Of a stretch of 64,000 nucleotides of DNA, positions 35,449-45,795 are shown one piece after another. The notes beneath the pieces are model-generated. The model saw only the letters and a program-made list of their open reading frames with translations. It was not told where the DNA came from and did no database searches. Source of the DNA: Hamiltosporidium tvaerminnensis (taxonomy: Eukaryota; Microsporidia; Dubosqiidae). The stretch is taken from positions 496,001-560,000 of the forward strand of contig CM061246.1 of NCBI GenBank assembly GCA_022605425.2, given 5' to 3'. Made by a program: the position numbers and the translations under genes. Position 1 is the first letter of the stretch, and every line of letters starts with the position of its first letter.

Positions 35449-36018
35449 TTATTCTTTATTTTTTTCTAAAATCTCCTCTTGAAATTTTATTAAATTGTAG
35501 AATTCACTTGCACTGCTGTTTTCTTTAAATTTGATAGCATATATAGAGCAAGAATAATTTGTTTCTGATTTTTCATCCGTATTTTCTATGGCTTCATAGA
35601 CAATAAAAGACACGGAATTTTCTTTTAAATCTGCTTTCAGATCATATGTAATGTAAAAATTCAAAAATGTAAGTTTCAATCCTTCTCGTACAAAAAGAAT
35701 TCGTTTTTTATTTTCAGTTTCAGTTATAATCATATGCCCTCGTCCAATATCACTCCAAACATTATTTATAAACTTATACAATCTCGATTCTTTTTGAAAA
35801 ATACAATCGGGTATCTCATCAAATCCACTTGTATCTACATTTTTAGGTGTTGGCTTATTAACCGTTGATTCTAAAAATGCAGAAGGTTCTTTTTTTTGTA
35901 CTTCAGATTCATTAGAAACAAAAATGCTTTCTTTTTGTTTGTATTCTGTTAATATCTCTTCTGGTTTCTTTTCAAAAATATTGTTTTTAATTTCATTGTC
36001 ATTTTTCTTCTCTGTCAT
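35449..36018 (-). CDS. Ran-binding domain protein (RanBP1/Nup50-Nup2-like), 189 aa
   Basis: The start is ATG 36018 (MTEKKNDNE), preceded by TCACCCCGAACACAATG; a TTG further upstream is ignored. Residues 1-75 are charged and disordered. From about 75 a Ran-binding domain is visible: KESRLYKFINNVWSDIGRGH (usual +LY+F...W.ERG.G), then KKRILFVREGLKLTFLNFYI (usual R.LMRR..TLKV..N..I), and near the end SIYAIKFKENSSASEFYNLI (usual .AI+FK..E.A..F). This domain binds Ran-GTP. The protein may be RanBP1, which helps Ran-GTP hydrolysis in the cytoplasm, or a nuclear-pore Nup50/Nup2-type protein. Lack of FG repeats favours a RanBP1-like role, but the long acidic N-terminus leaves it open. It converges with the SRPRB-like gene, 103 bp away. 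Confidence 0.78.
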   Translation of the reverse strand: MTEKKNDNEIKNNIFEKKPEEILTEYKQKESIFVSNESEVQKKEPSAFLESTVNKPTPKNVDTSGFDEIPDCIFQKESRLYKFINNVWSDIGRGHMIITETENKKRILFVREGLKLTFLNFYITYDLKADLKENSVSFIVYEAIENTDEKSETNYSCSIYAIKFKENSSASEFYNLIKFQEEILEKNKE

Positions 36019-36189
36019 TGTGTTCGGGGTGAAAATCAAATTTTTTTTGTCTTTTTATTTTAATTTGAAACGTCGTTACAAATTTTAGAAAAGGATTTAA
36101 AAATACGAAAAAAAAATGAATTTAAAATTGTTAGAATAATAAAATAAAAAGTACATTTAGTTATTCTAAATTATTACATAATTTTTCTG

Positions 36190-36517
36190 AAAACTAAGAG
36201 AACTTGAGTCACTACCAAATTGCGTAGAGGGTCGAAATAGAGCCTCAATTAGTGTCATGAAGGGATCGTAAACATATGGGAAACCAATTTTTGTTAGTAG
36301 CTCGCTCCTTCCCTACAGATGGAACACAATCCAACGATGAATTATAGGTTCGCCAAGTTATAAGCGTTCCAAAGACAATTTTCTTTTGATAGGTTAGGTT
36401 GTCAGCCTCAAGAAAACTCTCCGAAAGAAAAATAAAGAGTGCACAACTGGGGTCGAACAGGTCTTTCGGAATTAATTTCCGATATCCTCACCACTAAACC
36501 ATTGGGCTGATTAAATT
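36190..36517 (-). repeat. tRNA-derived SINE-like element
   Basis: On the minus strand the element opens with CAGCCCAATGGTTTAGTGG, where TGGTTTAGTGG (36491-36501) is a good pol III A box. TGTTCGACCCC (36449-36459) is a B box 31 nt further on. Between them is a perfect 5-bp anticodon-like stem (TCGGA/TCCGA) around AATTAAT. The acceptor stem does not pair and position 33 is not T, so this is a tRNA-like head, not a working tRNA. A GC-richer non-tRNA body of about 250 nt follows. No second copy was seen here and target duplications are unclear. Confidence 0.7.
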
Positions 36518-37156
36518 TATTAGTCATTTAATTATAAAATTTTAATTTGTTTCATTCATTTACACTTGAATTTTTTTAATCTTTCAAAATTAAAATTTAT
36601 TTCCTCTTCTGTTCTGTTCTCTAATAAATACCTCCCTCTTTTAACTTTAAATTTTTATTTCTTCTAATCATTTTGCCATAAATCTCTCTGGATGTTCTTA
36701 TTCATATCTTTATTCATATCCTTATCTAAATCAATATATTCATTTCTCATTTTTTTTTTAATTCCCCATTGATCTCCAATTCTATTTGCTTAAAGTTTTT
36801 TTTGTCAGTTTCTTAATAATTATTTGTCCGTTCCATAAACTTTAAATCGTAATTTATTTAATACACACATCTTTCAGTTATATTCAAGACATATTTATAT
36901 TTTTATAAGGTATACCGCACATTCAATCCATTAGGTATATAAATTCCTAATTATTTTGATCAAATCATTTTTTATTTAAATCAGAATTATTCTATGATTT
37001 TATACGAACTAAATTTTTACTATTAAGTAAATTAATATATTAGGAAAAATAAAGATAACCAATTTTTTATTGCTGATATGGTTGTTATATAGAGCGCTTA
37101 TAAAGAGTTTTTTTGTATATATTTGTCTGTGTTTAAGCTAATATAAAAGAAATATA
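36518..37156. other. AT-rich intergenic, nothing recognised
   Basis: T-rich and A-rich runs only; no supported gene. Confidence 0.5.
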
Positions 37157-37312
37157 TTTCAATTAATAATTTTATTTGTAACATCATTGGTTTCTAGAAG
37201 TAAACCCTTAAATTTAGTATATATAGCCTTAATATTTCAATTAATAATTTAATTTGTAACATCATTGGTTTCTAGAAGCAAACCCTTAAATTTAGTATAT
37301 ATAGCCTTAATA
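37157..37312. repeat. 78-bp direct repeat, two copies
   Basis: TTTCAATTAATAAT starts at 37157 and again at 37235. The units share ACATCATTGGTTTCTAGAAG and ACCCTTAAATTTAGTATATA and differ at only a few bases. Confidence 0.92.
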
Positions 37313-37750
37313 TTTTATTTAATGCACAAAAAAAGCAATAAAAATATTAAAAAAAGGTAATTTACATTTAATCTTATTGTTAGAATAAAGAAGAGAAGAG
37401 AAAAAAGAATTTTAAAATGTACAATTTAATATTTATTAATATATAAATTTTAATTGTTTTACTGAAGTAATATGTATTACAAAGAAAAAGAATTAAAAAG
37501 CCAAAATCTTAAATAATAAAGCATTCTCTTTAAAATACACTGTTTGATATCTCATTAAACTACTAAATTTAATAATATAAAGATCTAATAAGTGTTTCTT
37601 AAAAAAATATATAATTAAAAGTCAGTTTTTATTCTAATAGTAATATAAGCTCTATTCACTATTTAAGTAGATTGAACTTCAAACATTTTATTTTCTTCAT
37701 TTTAAGATTTGAAAATAAAATCTTCTAAGAATAAAAAAGATATTTTATAA

Positions 37751-37978
37751 CTATAAGGCTTTTGATGTATATAACTGTAAATATAAAGAGGAAGATTTAT
37801 TTATCTAACTATAAGGCTTTTGATGTATATAACTGTAAATATAAAGAGGAAGATTTATTTATCTAACTATAAGGCTTTTGATGTATATAACTGTAAATAT
37901 AAAGAGGAAGATTTATTTTATAACTATAAGGCTTTTGATGTATATAACTGTAAATATAAAGAGGAAGATTTATTTACC
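37751..37978. repeat. 58-bp tandem repeat, four copies
   Basis: CTATAAGGCTTTTGATGTAT starts at 37751, 37809, 37867 and 37924. Units are nearly identical, so the array is young. Two overlapping plus-strand open frames (37820 and 37878) are only readings of the repeat. Confidence 0.95.
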
Positions 37979-38013
37979 ATTAAAAGAATTTATTATAAAG
38001 CCTTTTCCCTCCA

Positions 38014-38096
38014 TTCTATTCTTATATCTAGTATTCTTATACTATCTACTATTCTTATACTATCTACTATTCTTATACTATCTACTATTCTTTTCC
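38014..38096. repeat. 18-bp tandem repeat downstream of the M18 gene
   Basis: The unit ATTCTTATACTATCTACT repeats about three to four times with a degenerate first and last unit, 80 bp past the stop codon of the convergent aminopeptidase gene. Confidence 0.9.
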
Positions 38097-38177
38097 ATCC
38101 ACTCTATTCTTATACATTTAGTTCAAACACACATAAATTTATACTTACTACTCCATACAACCATCTGTCTTAACATT

Positions 38178-39646
38178 TCATTCATACAAATCTTTATTAA
38201 ATTCAAATAATGACTTAAATAAAAGAATATTTCCATCCAAGTCATAAACACAACTAACCTCAGAAACAGAATGCATTCCCAACAAAGGTGCACCTATATC
38301 CACACCTCTTATACCCAACCCAAATGCCAACATAGGTCCTATAGTAGATCCTCCTACCATATTATTTTTAAGAACAAATTCCTGATACTTAATTTTGTTT
38401 TTTAAAAATAATCTTTTCATTACAGCTGAACTCATTATATCTGTAGCATATCTATTACTGTATTTAATAACTACTCCTTCTCCTAATAATACACTATGGT
38501 TCTTTTCAGATTTATCTGTGTAATTAGGGTGTCTACAGTGTGCTACGTCTGTACTTACTATTATTGAATTTGTATACACTTTTTGTAAATTTATTTTTAA
38601 AATACAAATTATATTTTTTATTGTTTTAATAAAAAAATCAGATCTTGCCCCTGTAACTGTAGTAGAACCTATTTCTTCATTATCAAAGACAGCCACAATA
38701 TTCAAGGAAGTATTAGATGTATTGGATGTGATAGTATTAGATGTATTAGATGTATTGGAAACATCAGATGTGATAGTATTAGATGCATTAGAAACATCAG
38801 AAGTATTAGATGTATCAGATGTATCAGATGTATCAGTTATATCAGAAGTATCAGATATATCAGTTATGGCTTTTATAGCACAAAAAGTGCTAAACAGATT
38901 GTCTTGTCGTGCAGAGAATATAAAATTATTTGAGACACCACCTGTCTGTGGTATACTTAAGTCAAATAAGGATAAGTCATGTGAAAGAATTTCTTCTTTA
39001 AGATTATATTTTTTAGAGATGTAATTTAATATTGAAGAGTTGTTTTGATTTGTACTTTGTCTTATATTATTTTCCACTTTACTGTCTTCTAAAGTACTAT
39101 TCTGTCTCGATAATGAATTATCTTGTTTGGATTTTAGATCGGTTATTGCATTCAGGTGTGTTTCTTTGTCGTATTGAAATCCATTTTTATAAATTCCTGT
39201 ATTGTCGAGGTGTATTGCGAGACTAGGAATATAAAAAAAGGCTCATTTATATTAATAAGGGTTTTTTTCATATCTTGTGTAATTACTAGACCTGCTACAC
39301 CTAAGGGTCTGTCAAACCATGTGTGCCATAAACCACCACCGTATGGTTGTAGGGAAGAAAGAAATATATTTGATTCGGTGTATTGATGGTTGGGTTTTAG
39401 TTTAAGAACAGGACTATCGTTATGTGTAGCTACTATTTTTATGGAAGTTGGTGTTTTGGGGGGAACAATGAATGCTATAAGAAGAGTTAAATGTTGTATT
39501 AAAAAGTATTTACCTGGTTGTAAATCAGTGGGAAGTGATTTTAGTTCTTTAAAGTTGTGGGTGAGAAGTATTTTTTTTATGTTTTGTGTTGCATGGTAAG
39601 GTGTTGGTGAGTCTTTAAGAAAATTTAGGTATTCTTTGGTATTCAT
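38178..39646 (-). CDS. DNPEP: M18 aspartyl aminopeptidase (DNPEP/Ape4-like), broken by one frameshift
   Basis: The start is ATG 39646, directly after ACTACCC. Two frames make one M18 enzyme of about 490 aa. N-terminal part: FLKDSPTPYHATQNIKKIL, KIVATHNDSPVLKLKP (metal His), LQPYGGGLWHTWFDRPLGVA. C-terminal part: FIFSARQDNLFSTFCAIKAI (metal Asp), VAVFDNEEIGSTT (catalytic and metal Glu), VSTDVAHCRHPNY (metal Asp), MVGGSTIGPMLAFGLGIRGVD and LLGMHSVSE (metal His). The frame must change at a run of seven T (minus strand, about 39230-39238): the next frame gives YIPSLAIHLDNTGIYKNGF, expected for the family. After FCAIKAI there is an insertion of about 50 residues of Asp/Ser/Thr/Asn (38706-38873), built from short repeats. 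The enzyme removes N-terminal Asp/Glu. All metal ligands are present, so the break may be a sequencing error. Confidence 0.9.
38706..38873 (-). repeat. Microsatellite-like repeat inside the aminopeptidase gene
   Basis: On the plus strand, variants of GTATTAGATGTATCAGAT follow each other in multiples of 3, encoding SDTSDTSNTS-type sequence. It lies in a loop between two conserved blocks, so length change would be tolerated. Confidence 0.88.
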
Positions 39647-39999
39647 GGGTAGTTTGAAAATATTTTTGTTTTATTATAAATTGATTTTTAAATTGCTTTT
39701 TAAATTGTGAAAATAAAAAAAAAATGATGGTTAGAAATAAAAACGTTGACAGTGAAAGTTTTTTAAAAGTAAGAAATTTATTCTACACTGATAGGGTGAA
39801 TAACGGGGAATTGGCCACAAAAAACTATCTTTTCATTGAATATGAAATGAAAAAAAAATGATTTATTTTAAGCTTTGGTTTGAAATAAATTTTGAATATT
39901 TACGCTAATAACAAGAGAAGTTGGAGTATAAAGTTATAGTTAAAAAATAATTGAATATTTTTTAAGATTTTGAGGACAATTTTATTACGGGTTATCTGT
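39647..39999. other. AT-rich upstream region of the M18 gene
   Basis: Nothing recognised beyond the CCC motif next to the ATG. Confidence 0.4.
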
Positions 40000-42180
40000 A
40001 AGTTTGGGGTCCGAAAGGCTGTTAATTGTGATGAAATTGTAAGTTTTTGGTTGATAGTGTAGAAAAAAGAATCAAATAGTCTCGTATTAGGATTCATGAA
40101 CTTCCGTAGGATACTTCTCAAACCACTTTTCCTCTGCTTTATAAAACCAAAATATAATTATTTAGATAAAAATTGAAAAGCTGCTGAAATTGATGGTATT
40201 TAAATTTTCTTTTATCAATAAACTTACTATTTTTCGATTATATCTCTATGTTATTACGAAATTTATACGTATATCAAGAGTACTTCGAATGATTGATCCT
40301 ACCTAAGCTTGCATATTTTGACAGAATTGCAAATAAAATTTCAAATTATATACTAATGAATTTTATAAGAAACTTTTGCGAAAAACTACAAAATTTGTAA
40401 CAAATTTGTTTAAATAGTACTAAAGATGAGAATTGCTGGCTAAAGATCGATTGGATGTATTAAAAAGTGAAAACCCAGAAGCAAGGTTTATCAGACGCTG
40501 CTTATGGCCAATATGATAATTTCATACGGCGAAATTGATTAATTTCCACTAAATCTATCAATAAAAATACCATGCCTATTTTTAAAGAAATATTTAATAG
40601 GTTAAACTTTTCTGCAATATTCCTGGTTTTGATTATCATAAAAAAGCAAGATATTTAACTATATTTCGGTAGGGCTTAATAAATTGAGAGAAAAAAAAAT
40701 GAACGTTAATTCTATAGAAGGATGGTTTTCAATTCTCTTAATTCTTTAGTTCATGAGGTAATAGCCAAAAAAAATCAAGTAAAATATTAAAATACATGAA
40801 CACATAAGTTTAAATATCGTTAAAGACATCTAATTTACTAATAAACTCAAGATCATTGTAGTATATAATTTAATTTTTGCGTCTAGGTCAGGTGGAGTAA
40901 AAGAATATTACAAATGCTGGTCTTAAAATAAATAGAGATAGCTTAGTCCCGAAGGAAGTATCATGAGTGATAACACTACATTTATAGTAAATTTTATTCC
41001 TAAATATCTGAAAAGTCTGTGACATGAAATGATTTGAAGAAGTAAAAGCCAAAATTATATCTATAGTGAAGGAAATGACTTTACTAAATTGAATGAAAAT
41101 ATTATTTATGTAAATAATGAAAATCTCAATTGTATTTATCTATTTTCATGCTGAATTCCTCACCTTTTGCACCAAAATAATTCCCCTAGTATGATGTAGT
41201 GGCATTTATTTTGTAATATAAGCTATTATTTATACCAGAATCTAATTTGCGGCTTATGTACTTAGATTTTATTTCTAATAAGTCTTCGTAGCACTTATTT
41301 GAAATCGAACATATAATTTTGCAGTACTTGGATTGTCTAAAAGAAAAAGTTTTCTACCAGACGAGCAGCCAGGCTAAAGTCCGAAAATGGCAATAAACAT
41401 ATCTTTCTACAATTAAAGGCTTTATCGAATTAATGTATAGTTTAGAAAGAGAAATTTTATTTTAACAAACCTAAATTTGTAAATTTATTCTACAACAATA
41501 TAGAAAATTACATTTAATTTAATATAATTCTTGAAATAATCAGTGGATGGGATAAGAAATTTCATTGAAACGCTTGGGAAATAGCATTAAACCACTCGAT
41601 GAGGCATTCTTCTGTCACAAATGATAAAAAAATGCACTAACTGGCATGAAGGTGTTGTGAATACTGTAGTCAGTTTAGTAAAAGAGCAAGGTATTCAACA
41701 ACATTTTTTGAAAAATACTTGTCCAGGATTTTATTGCCGGCATAATGAGCGGATCTATGCTCAGTTTACACCTCCAACATACATATAGATAAACCTCTAA
41801 AACAAAGTAGGAGTCACTTAGATTAAGAAGCTATCATAAATGAACACTTAGAAACAAAAAGTATTTCGGATAAAAACATTTTAAAATTTCCATATATAGT
41901 CTGAACATATTTACTTTGGATAAAAATCAAATAAGAAAACATCTTTTGAAGGATTGATCATGCCATGGATTTACCAAAAATTGTGGAAACATAAAATCCA
42001 AAGAAATAGTACTTATTACCCGATAAGATAGTTCTTATTTTTTGCGATAGAAATAATTTCATATGTGAAAACTCGGAGGGAAATTGTTATTAAACAACAT
42101 TAAATATCCCAAGAAGCCCCGATTCTCATTCGGTTTATAGCTTAATTTCTGTTATATTCAACAAAATTGGTCTAAACAAT
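40000..42180 (+). pseudogene. Strongly decayed copy C of the RLE retrotransposon
   Basis: Scattered blocks align in order with the intact element: GATGAAATTGTAAGTTTTTG (40029), AAAGCTGCTGAAATTGATGG (40177), CTTGGATTGTCTAAAAGAAA and CAGACGAGCAGCCAGGC (41327-41376, element position about 16920-16975), GATGAGGCATTCTTCTGTCA (41599), GCCGGCATAATGAGCGG (41737), and AGTAGGAGTCACTTAGATTA (41808). Stops and gaps occur throughout. It is the oldest copy in the window, and no ORF of useful length remains. Confidence 0.75.
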
Positions 42181-42758
42181 TCTTTTTAATCAAAAAAAGG
42201 ATCGTTTGAAGACAAAATAGCCAATCTAGCCTAAAAATTACATTCAGGTGTGCAATACGCAGAACGGAAATATTAATATATATTATCACTATAAATAAAC
42301 ACTATTGAGTAGAAGGTTTTTAGCAAAAAAAATTAGAACAAAATTGAAGAATTTCGAAGGGATATACACTGATTGAAATCAAAGAATTCACTCAATTTAC
42401 ATAATGAGACAATTATAAGTGACTAATCAAATGAAACAAAAAAACCTATATCGACGAAAGCAAAAATATTGAGAAGCGGAACACAGTATTAAATAAATCT
42501 TGTTCCTTTATATAATTACATTCAATACAGATTGACTAATTTTTTATTTAACTAATATATTTCGAAACCTTAAAAAATTTAATGAGGTACGAAAACATAC
42601 TAAAATATTACTTTTATCATTTTGTTTGAGAATAATAAACTGTTTAAAAGCTCAAATTCCTTTAAACTAACCAAAATGGTTAAAATTATTTCTTTTTTAA
42701 TTCCAAATAAAATTTTTTTAATAGCTTTTAAAGTAAATAAACAATTTAGACCCCTTTT
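42181..42758. other. AT-rich intergenic, nothing recognised
   Basis: Possible tail of the decayed element, then the promoter region of the next gene, with CCCC eight nucleotides before its ATG. Confidence 0.4.
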
Positions 42759-44018
42759 ATGGATAAAAATACTAAAGATAATGAAAAAGAAAAAAAATTG
42801 AAACCTAAAAATCAATCAGAAAGCTTAGTTGAAAATAAGAACACAATTATTTTTAATAAAGATAATACCGAAATAATATTAGATAAGGAAAAAGGTTTAC
42901 ACAAAGATGGGCATAAGAAACAATATAATGATATATCAGATACATTTGAAACAACCGAATTAATCCCTAATAACAAAGTAAATACAAATTATAACCAATC
43001 TGCCAATGTGCCAGAAGCATCAGATTTATTGTGTAAAGAAAAATTAATTCTAAATAACAAACCTTTTGACAATTAATCAGACAATTTAGAAGCAAATATT
43101 TTCCAAAATAGATATAAAAATAAATATAAAATATTATTTGATATAGAAAATATTAAAAAAATACTATTTTTGGAAAATGATAAATATTTTTTTTGTAATG
43201 ATTACACTGTATTTTATAAAATAGATCAAAATTTAATGAAATATGAGTTTGTAAATAAAATATTTACAATTTATTTTGATAACAAAAATATATTTGTTAT
43301 AACAGAAACATGTAAAATCATAGTTTTTAATGTAGAAGAAGAGAGAGTACTCTGTATTGAAAGCGGTATTGGAAAAAAATTACATTTATCAAAAAGGTTT
43401 CATAGAAAAATATATTTTGTCTTTGATGATGGCACATTGTATTCGGTTACGTTTGATGATATTAAAATGGTAAAAATTCAATTTGAAAATCGTAAAATTC
43501 AAAACAACACTTTCTATTTAGACTCTAGGAATGGTGAAAATGATAGTTCGGATTCTACTGATAAAAGTGATATATCCTTTGAATACGAATTAGAAAGTGA
43601 CAATTCTATATTAGGAAAAAATATATTTGTTAAAAACGTATTTGTAAATAATAATATTTATATTTCGGATTTGTTTGGAAATGTTTATATTTTAGAAAAT
43701 GAGATTACATTTTTATACTCACATTTTTCAGATGTTCAATGTATGAAAGGTAACGATAAGATTCTATTGACATATTCTGAAAATTTTCTAGTTTCTATTT
43801 ATGATATAGAAAACAATAAAATAATGTATAAAAATAAATTTGATGTCCCAATTTTTATAATCAACTTAGAATATTATGTCAAAGAATATACTATCTGTAA
43901 TTTTTCTGATCAGGAAATACAAAAAGATCTGCCAAAATATAATTTTATAAAGTTTAATAAAAATTATTTTTGTATTGTTACCAAAGAAAATGTATTAGTG
44001 ACAGGTGAAATAGCTTAA
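42759..44018 (+). CDS. Beta-propeller-like protein of unknown function, interrupted by an in-frame TAA
   Basis: The start ATG 42759 follows GACCCCTTTT. The reading frame runs to the stop at 44016 with a single interruption, TAA at 43074-43076 (GAC AAT TAA TCA GAC AAT). Both sides are in the same frame, and the codons after the stop (SDNLEANIFQNRYKNKYKIL) continue the same style, so I treat this as one gene of about 419 codons. The first 105 residues are charged and disordered. From about 125, alternating short hydrophobic strands with turns recur (FCNDYTVFYKID, KNIFVITETCKIIVFNVEEE, KIYFVFDDGTLYSVTF, NNIYISDLFGNVYILE, DKILLTYSENFLVSIYDIEN), typical of WD40-like propeller blades. No WD dipeptides and no known family are recognised. 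It may be a new pseudogene, a readthrough gene or contain a sequencing error. Confidence 0.7.
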
Positions 44019-44599
44019 AATGTGTTCAACCAAAAAAACTTCCGAATCCCATAAAATTAATTTAGATTATATTAAATCAATCTTTGAAAACTTTTATTGT
44101 TTATTTACTTATTACTTTCTAGATTGTTTTGGTATTTTTTTCTATTCCTATTTAAAATATTTGAATTTTTGTCGATCAAATATTATTTTATTTATTCATA
44201 TCTCTTCTCTAAATCTGTATTTATGATACTTTCTTCATAATTTAAAAAAATGGAATTCGAAGAACAACATCTTTATTTGCTTACTCGATCTTTCTCACAT
44301 GCATATATTACGAATAGATATTTTTCGTAAATATTTGTTCTTATGTTAGATCCTCAAAAATTACTTTACAATTAATCCAACAATAGTCATTTCGTTTGAT
44401 AAAATAAAAATTATTAAGGTGTTTCTTAATACTATAAATTAGATCCACGCTCTTATTCTGGTCAATACGATGAGGTTTCTTGGTATTCATTTTTCAAAAT
44501 TGGTTATCAAAGCATTCTGTGTAATTCAAGCAAGAAATTTCGACTTTATTTTTATTATAATACTCGGTTTGTTATTGGTCATCCATCTCCCTAATTTCT
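44019..44599. other. AT-rich intergenic
   Basis: A short frame beginning 2 nt after the propeller gene's stop has no start motif and is not called. Confidence 0.4.
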
Positions 44600-44607
44600 T
44601 TGATTTA

Positions 44608-45355
44608 AGCCAAGGGTCTTCAAACTACGGCCCGTGGCTTCATATTTCTGGCCCGCCACAATTTTTTGATGAGTATATTTTTTTCAAATAAGGAAATAAA
44701 ATAAAAAATATAAATAAATCATACAATAAGAATTGCAATTATAGGTAATTTAGTCATGAATTTATAATACAAAAAATATTCATGGAGTTTTCTGTGTTTT
44801 TTTTAAAACTAGCAATTTTTTTAAAATTATTTTATACTAAAAAATCAAAATGAAACAACGAAAAATATACGGCATAATTTATTATTAATGAGAATGACCT
44901 AGTTGAGATTCTTAAGTATAAGTTGTTGAAATTGTGAGTTAAATTTACCAATAGAAATTACCAAAAATGGCTTCAAGGACTTATCTGTTAATTTAGATCT
45001 TTAAATATTTTTTGTATATTTCGGAGTAGAAAATGGTTATTCATGTAGTTAGGTAGTTTCAAGCGAATTAAATCACCAAAGCACTCATATAAACGTGATT
45101 GAATTGTTTGACTGAAAAACTCCTATAAAATTTCAGAAATTTATTTGAACATTTTTCATATAAATAAGATCAATGTACATGTTTATTTTTAGGAATATCG
45201 TTATTCAACTTTAAAAATTTGATTTAAAAATATTAATAATTTACATTTAAGAAATGGTTTAAGTACCTTGGGTGTAATCCAAATGGTTTTTTGGCCTGCA
45301 AGACTTTTTATAGAAATCAATATGACCCGCGAGTCAAAAAGTTTGGTGACCCCTG
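44608..45355. mobile_element. hAT-type non-autonomous DNA transposon with 8-bp target duplication
   Basis: The left end reads CAAGGGTCTTCAAACTACGG and the right end, reverse-complemented, reads CAGGGGTCACCAAACTTTTT. Both follow the CAGGGGT-NNNCAAACT type of terminal inverted repeat known from hAT elements and carry a GCCCG/CGCGGG patch just inside. The flanks are ATTTAAGC (44600-44607) and ATTTAAAC (45356-45363), an 8-bp duplication with one mismatch, as expected for hAT. The 748-bp interior is AT-rich with no transposase ORF, so it needed a transposase from elsewhere. Confidence 0.88.
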
Positions 45356-45363
45356 ATTTAAAC

Positions 45364-45795
45364 TATCATGAAAGATCTTGAAAATCTATAAATCTTTAAA
45401 TAGGTGTTTTCATATTTAATTTCTCCTATAAAACAAGAAAATCTGATTTGTAAATTAAAGTATTTTATTAATTCTCAGTAAATTGTCCATTCCTTTTCCA
45501 GATACTCTTTCTCAAATATCCAAAAACGTGTGAATTTGATTCGCTATAAAAATCTATATTTATAATAGCTAGTTAAACAAATTTGGGTTAAAAATAATAT
45601 AATTTAATATATAAATCAGTAAAACCACACAAATATTTATACTTTAAGAATAATGCTGATTGTAAAGATATAAAATACATTCAGACAATAGTTTATTAAA
45701 TATTACTGTTTTAAATAAGAAAGAGACTTGATTATTTGCAAATATCAAACAAAACAAGCATTTTATAATATTTTTACTGGAAGAAATTAAAAAAT
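45364..45795. other. AT-rich intergenic, nothing recognised
   Basis: Spacer between the hAT element and the TSR1 stop codon. Confidence 0.4.

Noticed and set aside
36440-36517. tRNA gene with an anticodon TTA that could read the in-frame TAA of the propeller gene
   Set aside because: The acceptor stem does not pair, the T-arm is mismatched and position 33 is not T; the locus looks like a SINE head, not a suppressor tRNA.
37820-38210. Two overlapping open frames of 110-117 codons
   Set aside because: They are readings of the 58-bp and 18-bp tandem arrays in two frames.
44020-44226. 68-codon frame right after the propeller gene
   Set aside because: No start motif, no family signature and AT-rich composition; it begins 2 nt after a stop.
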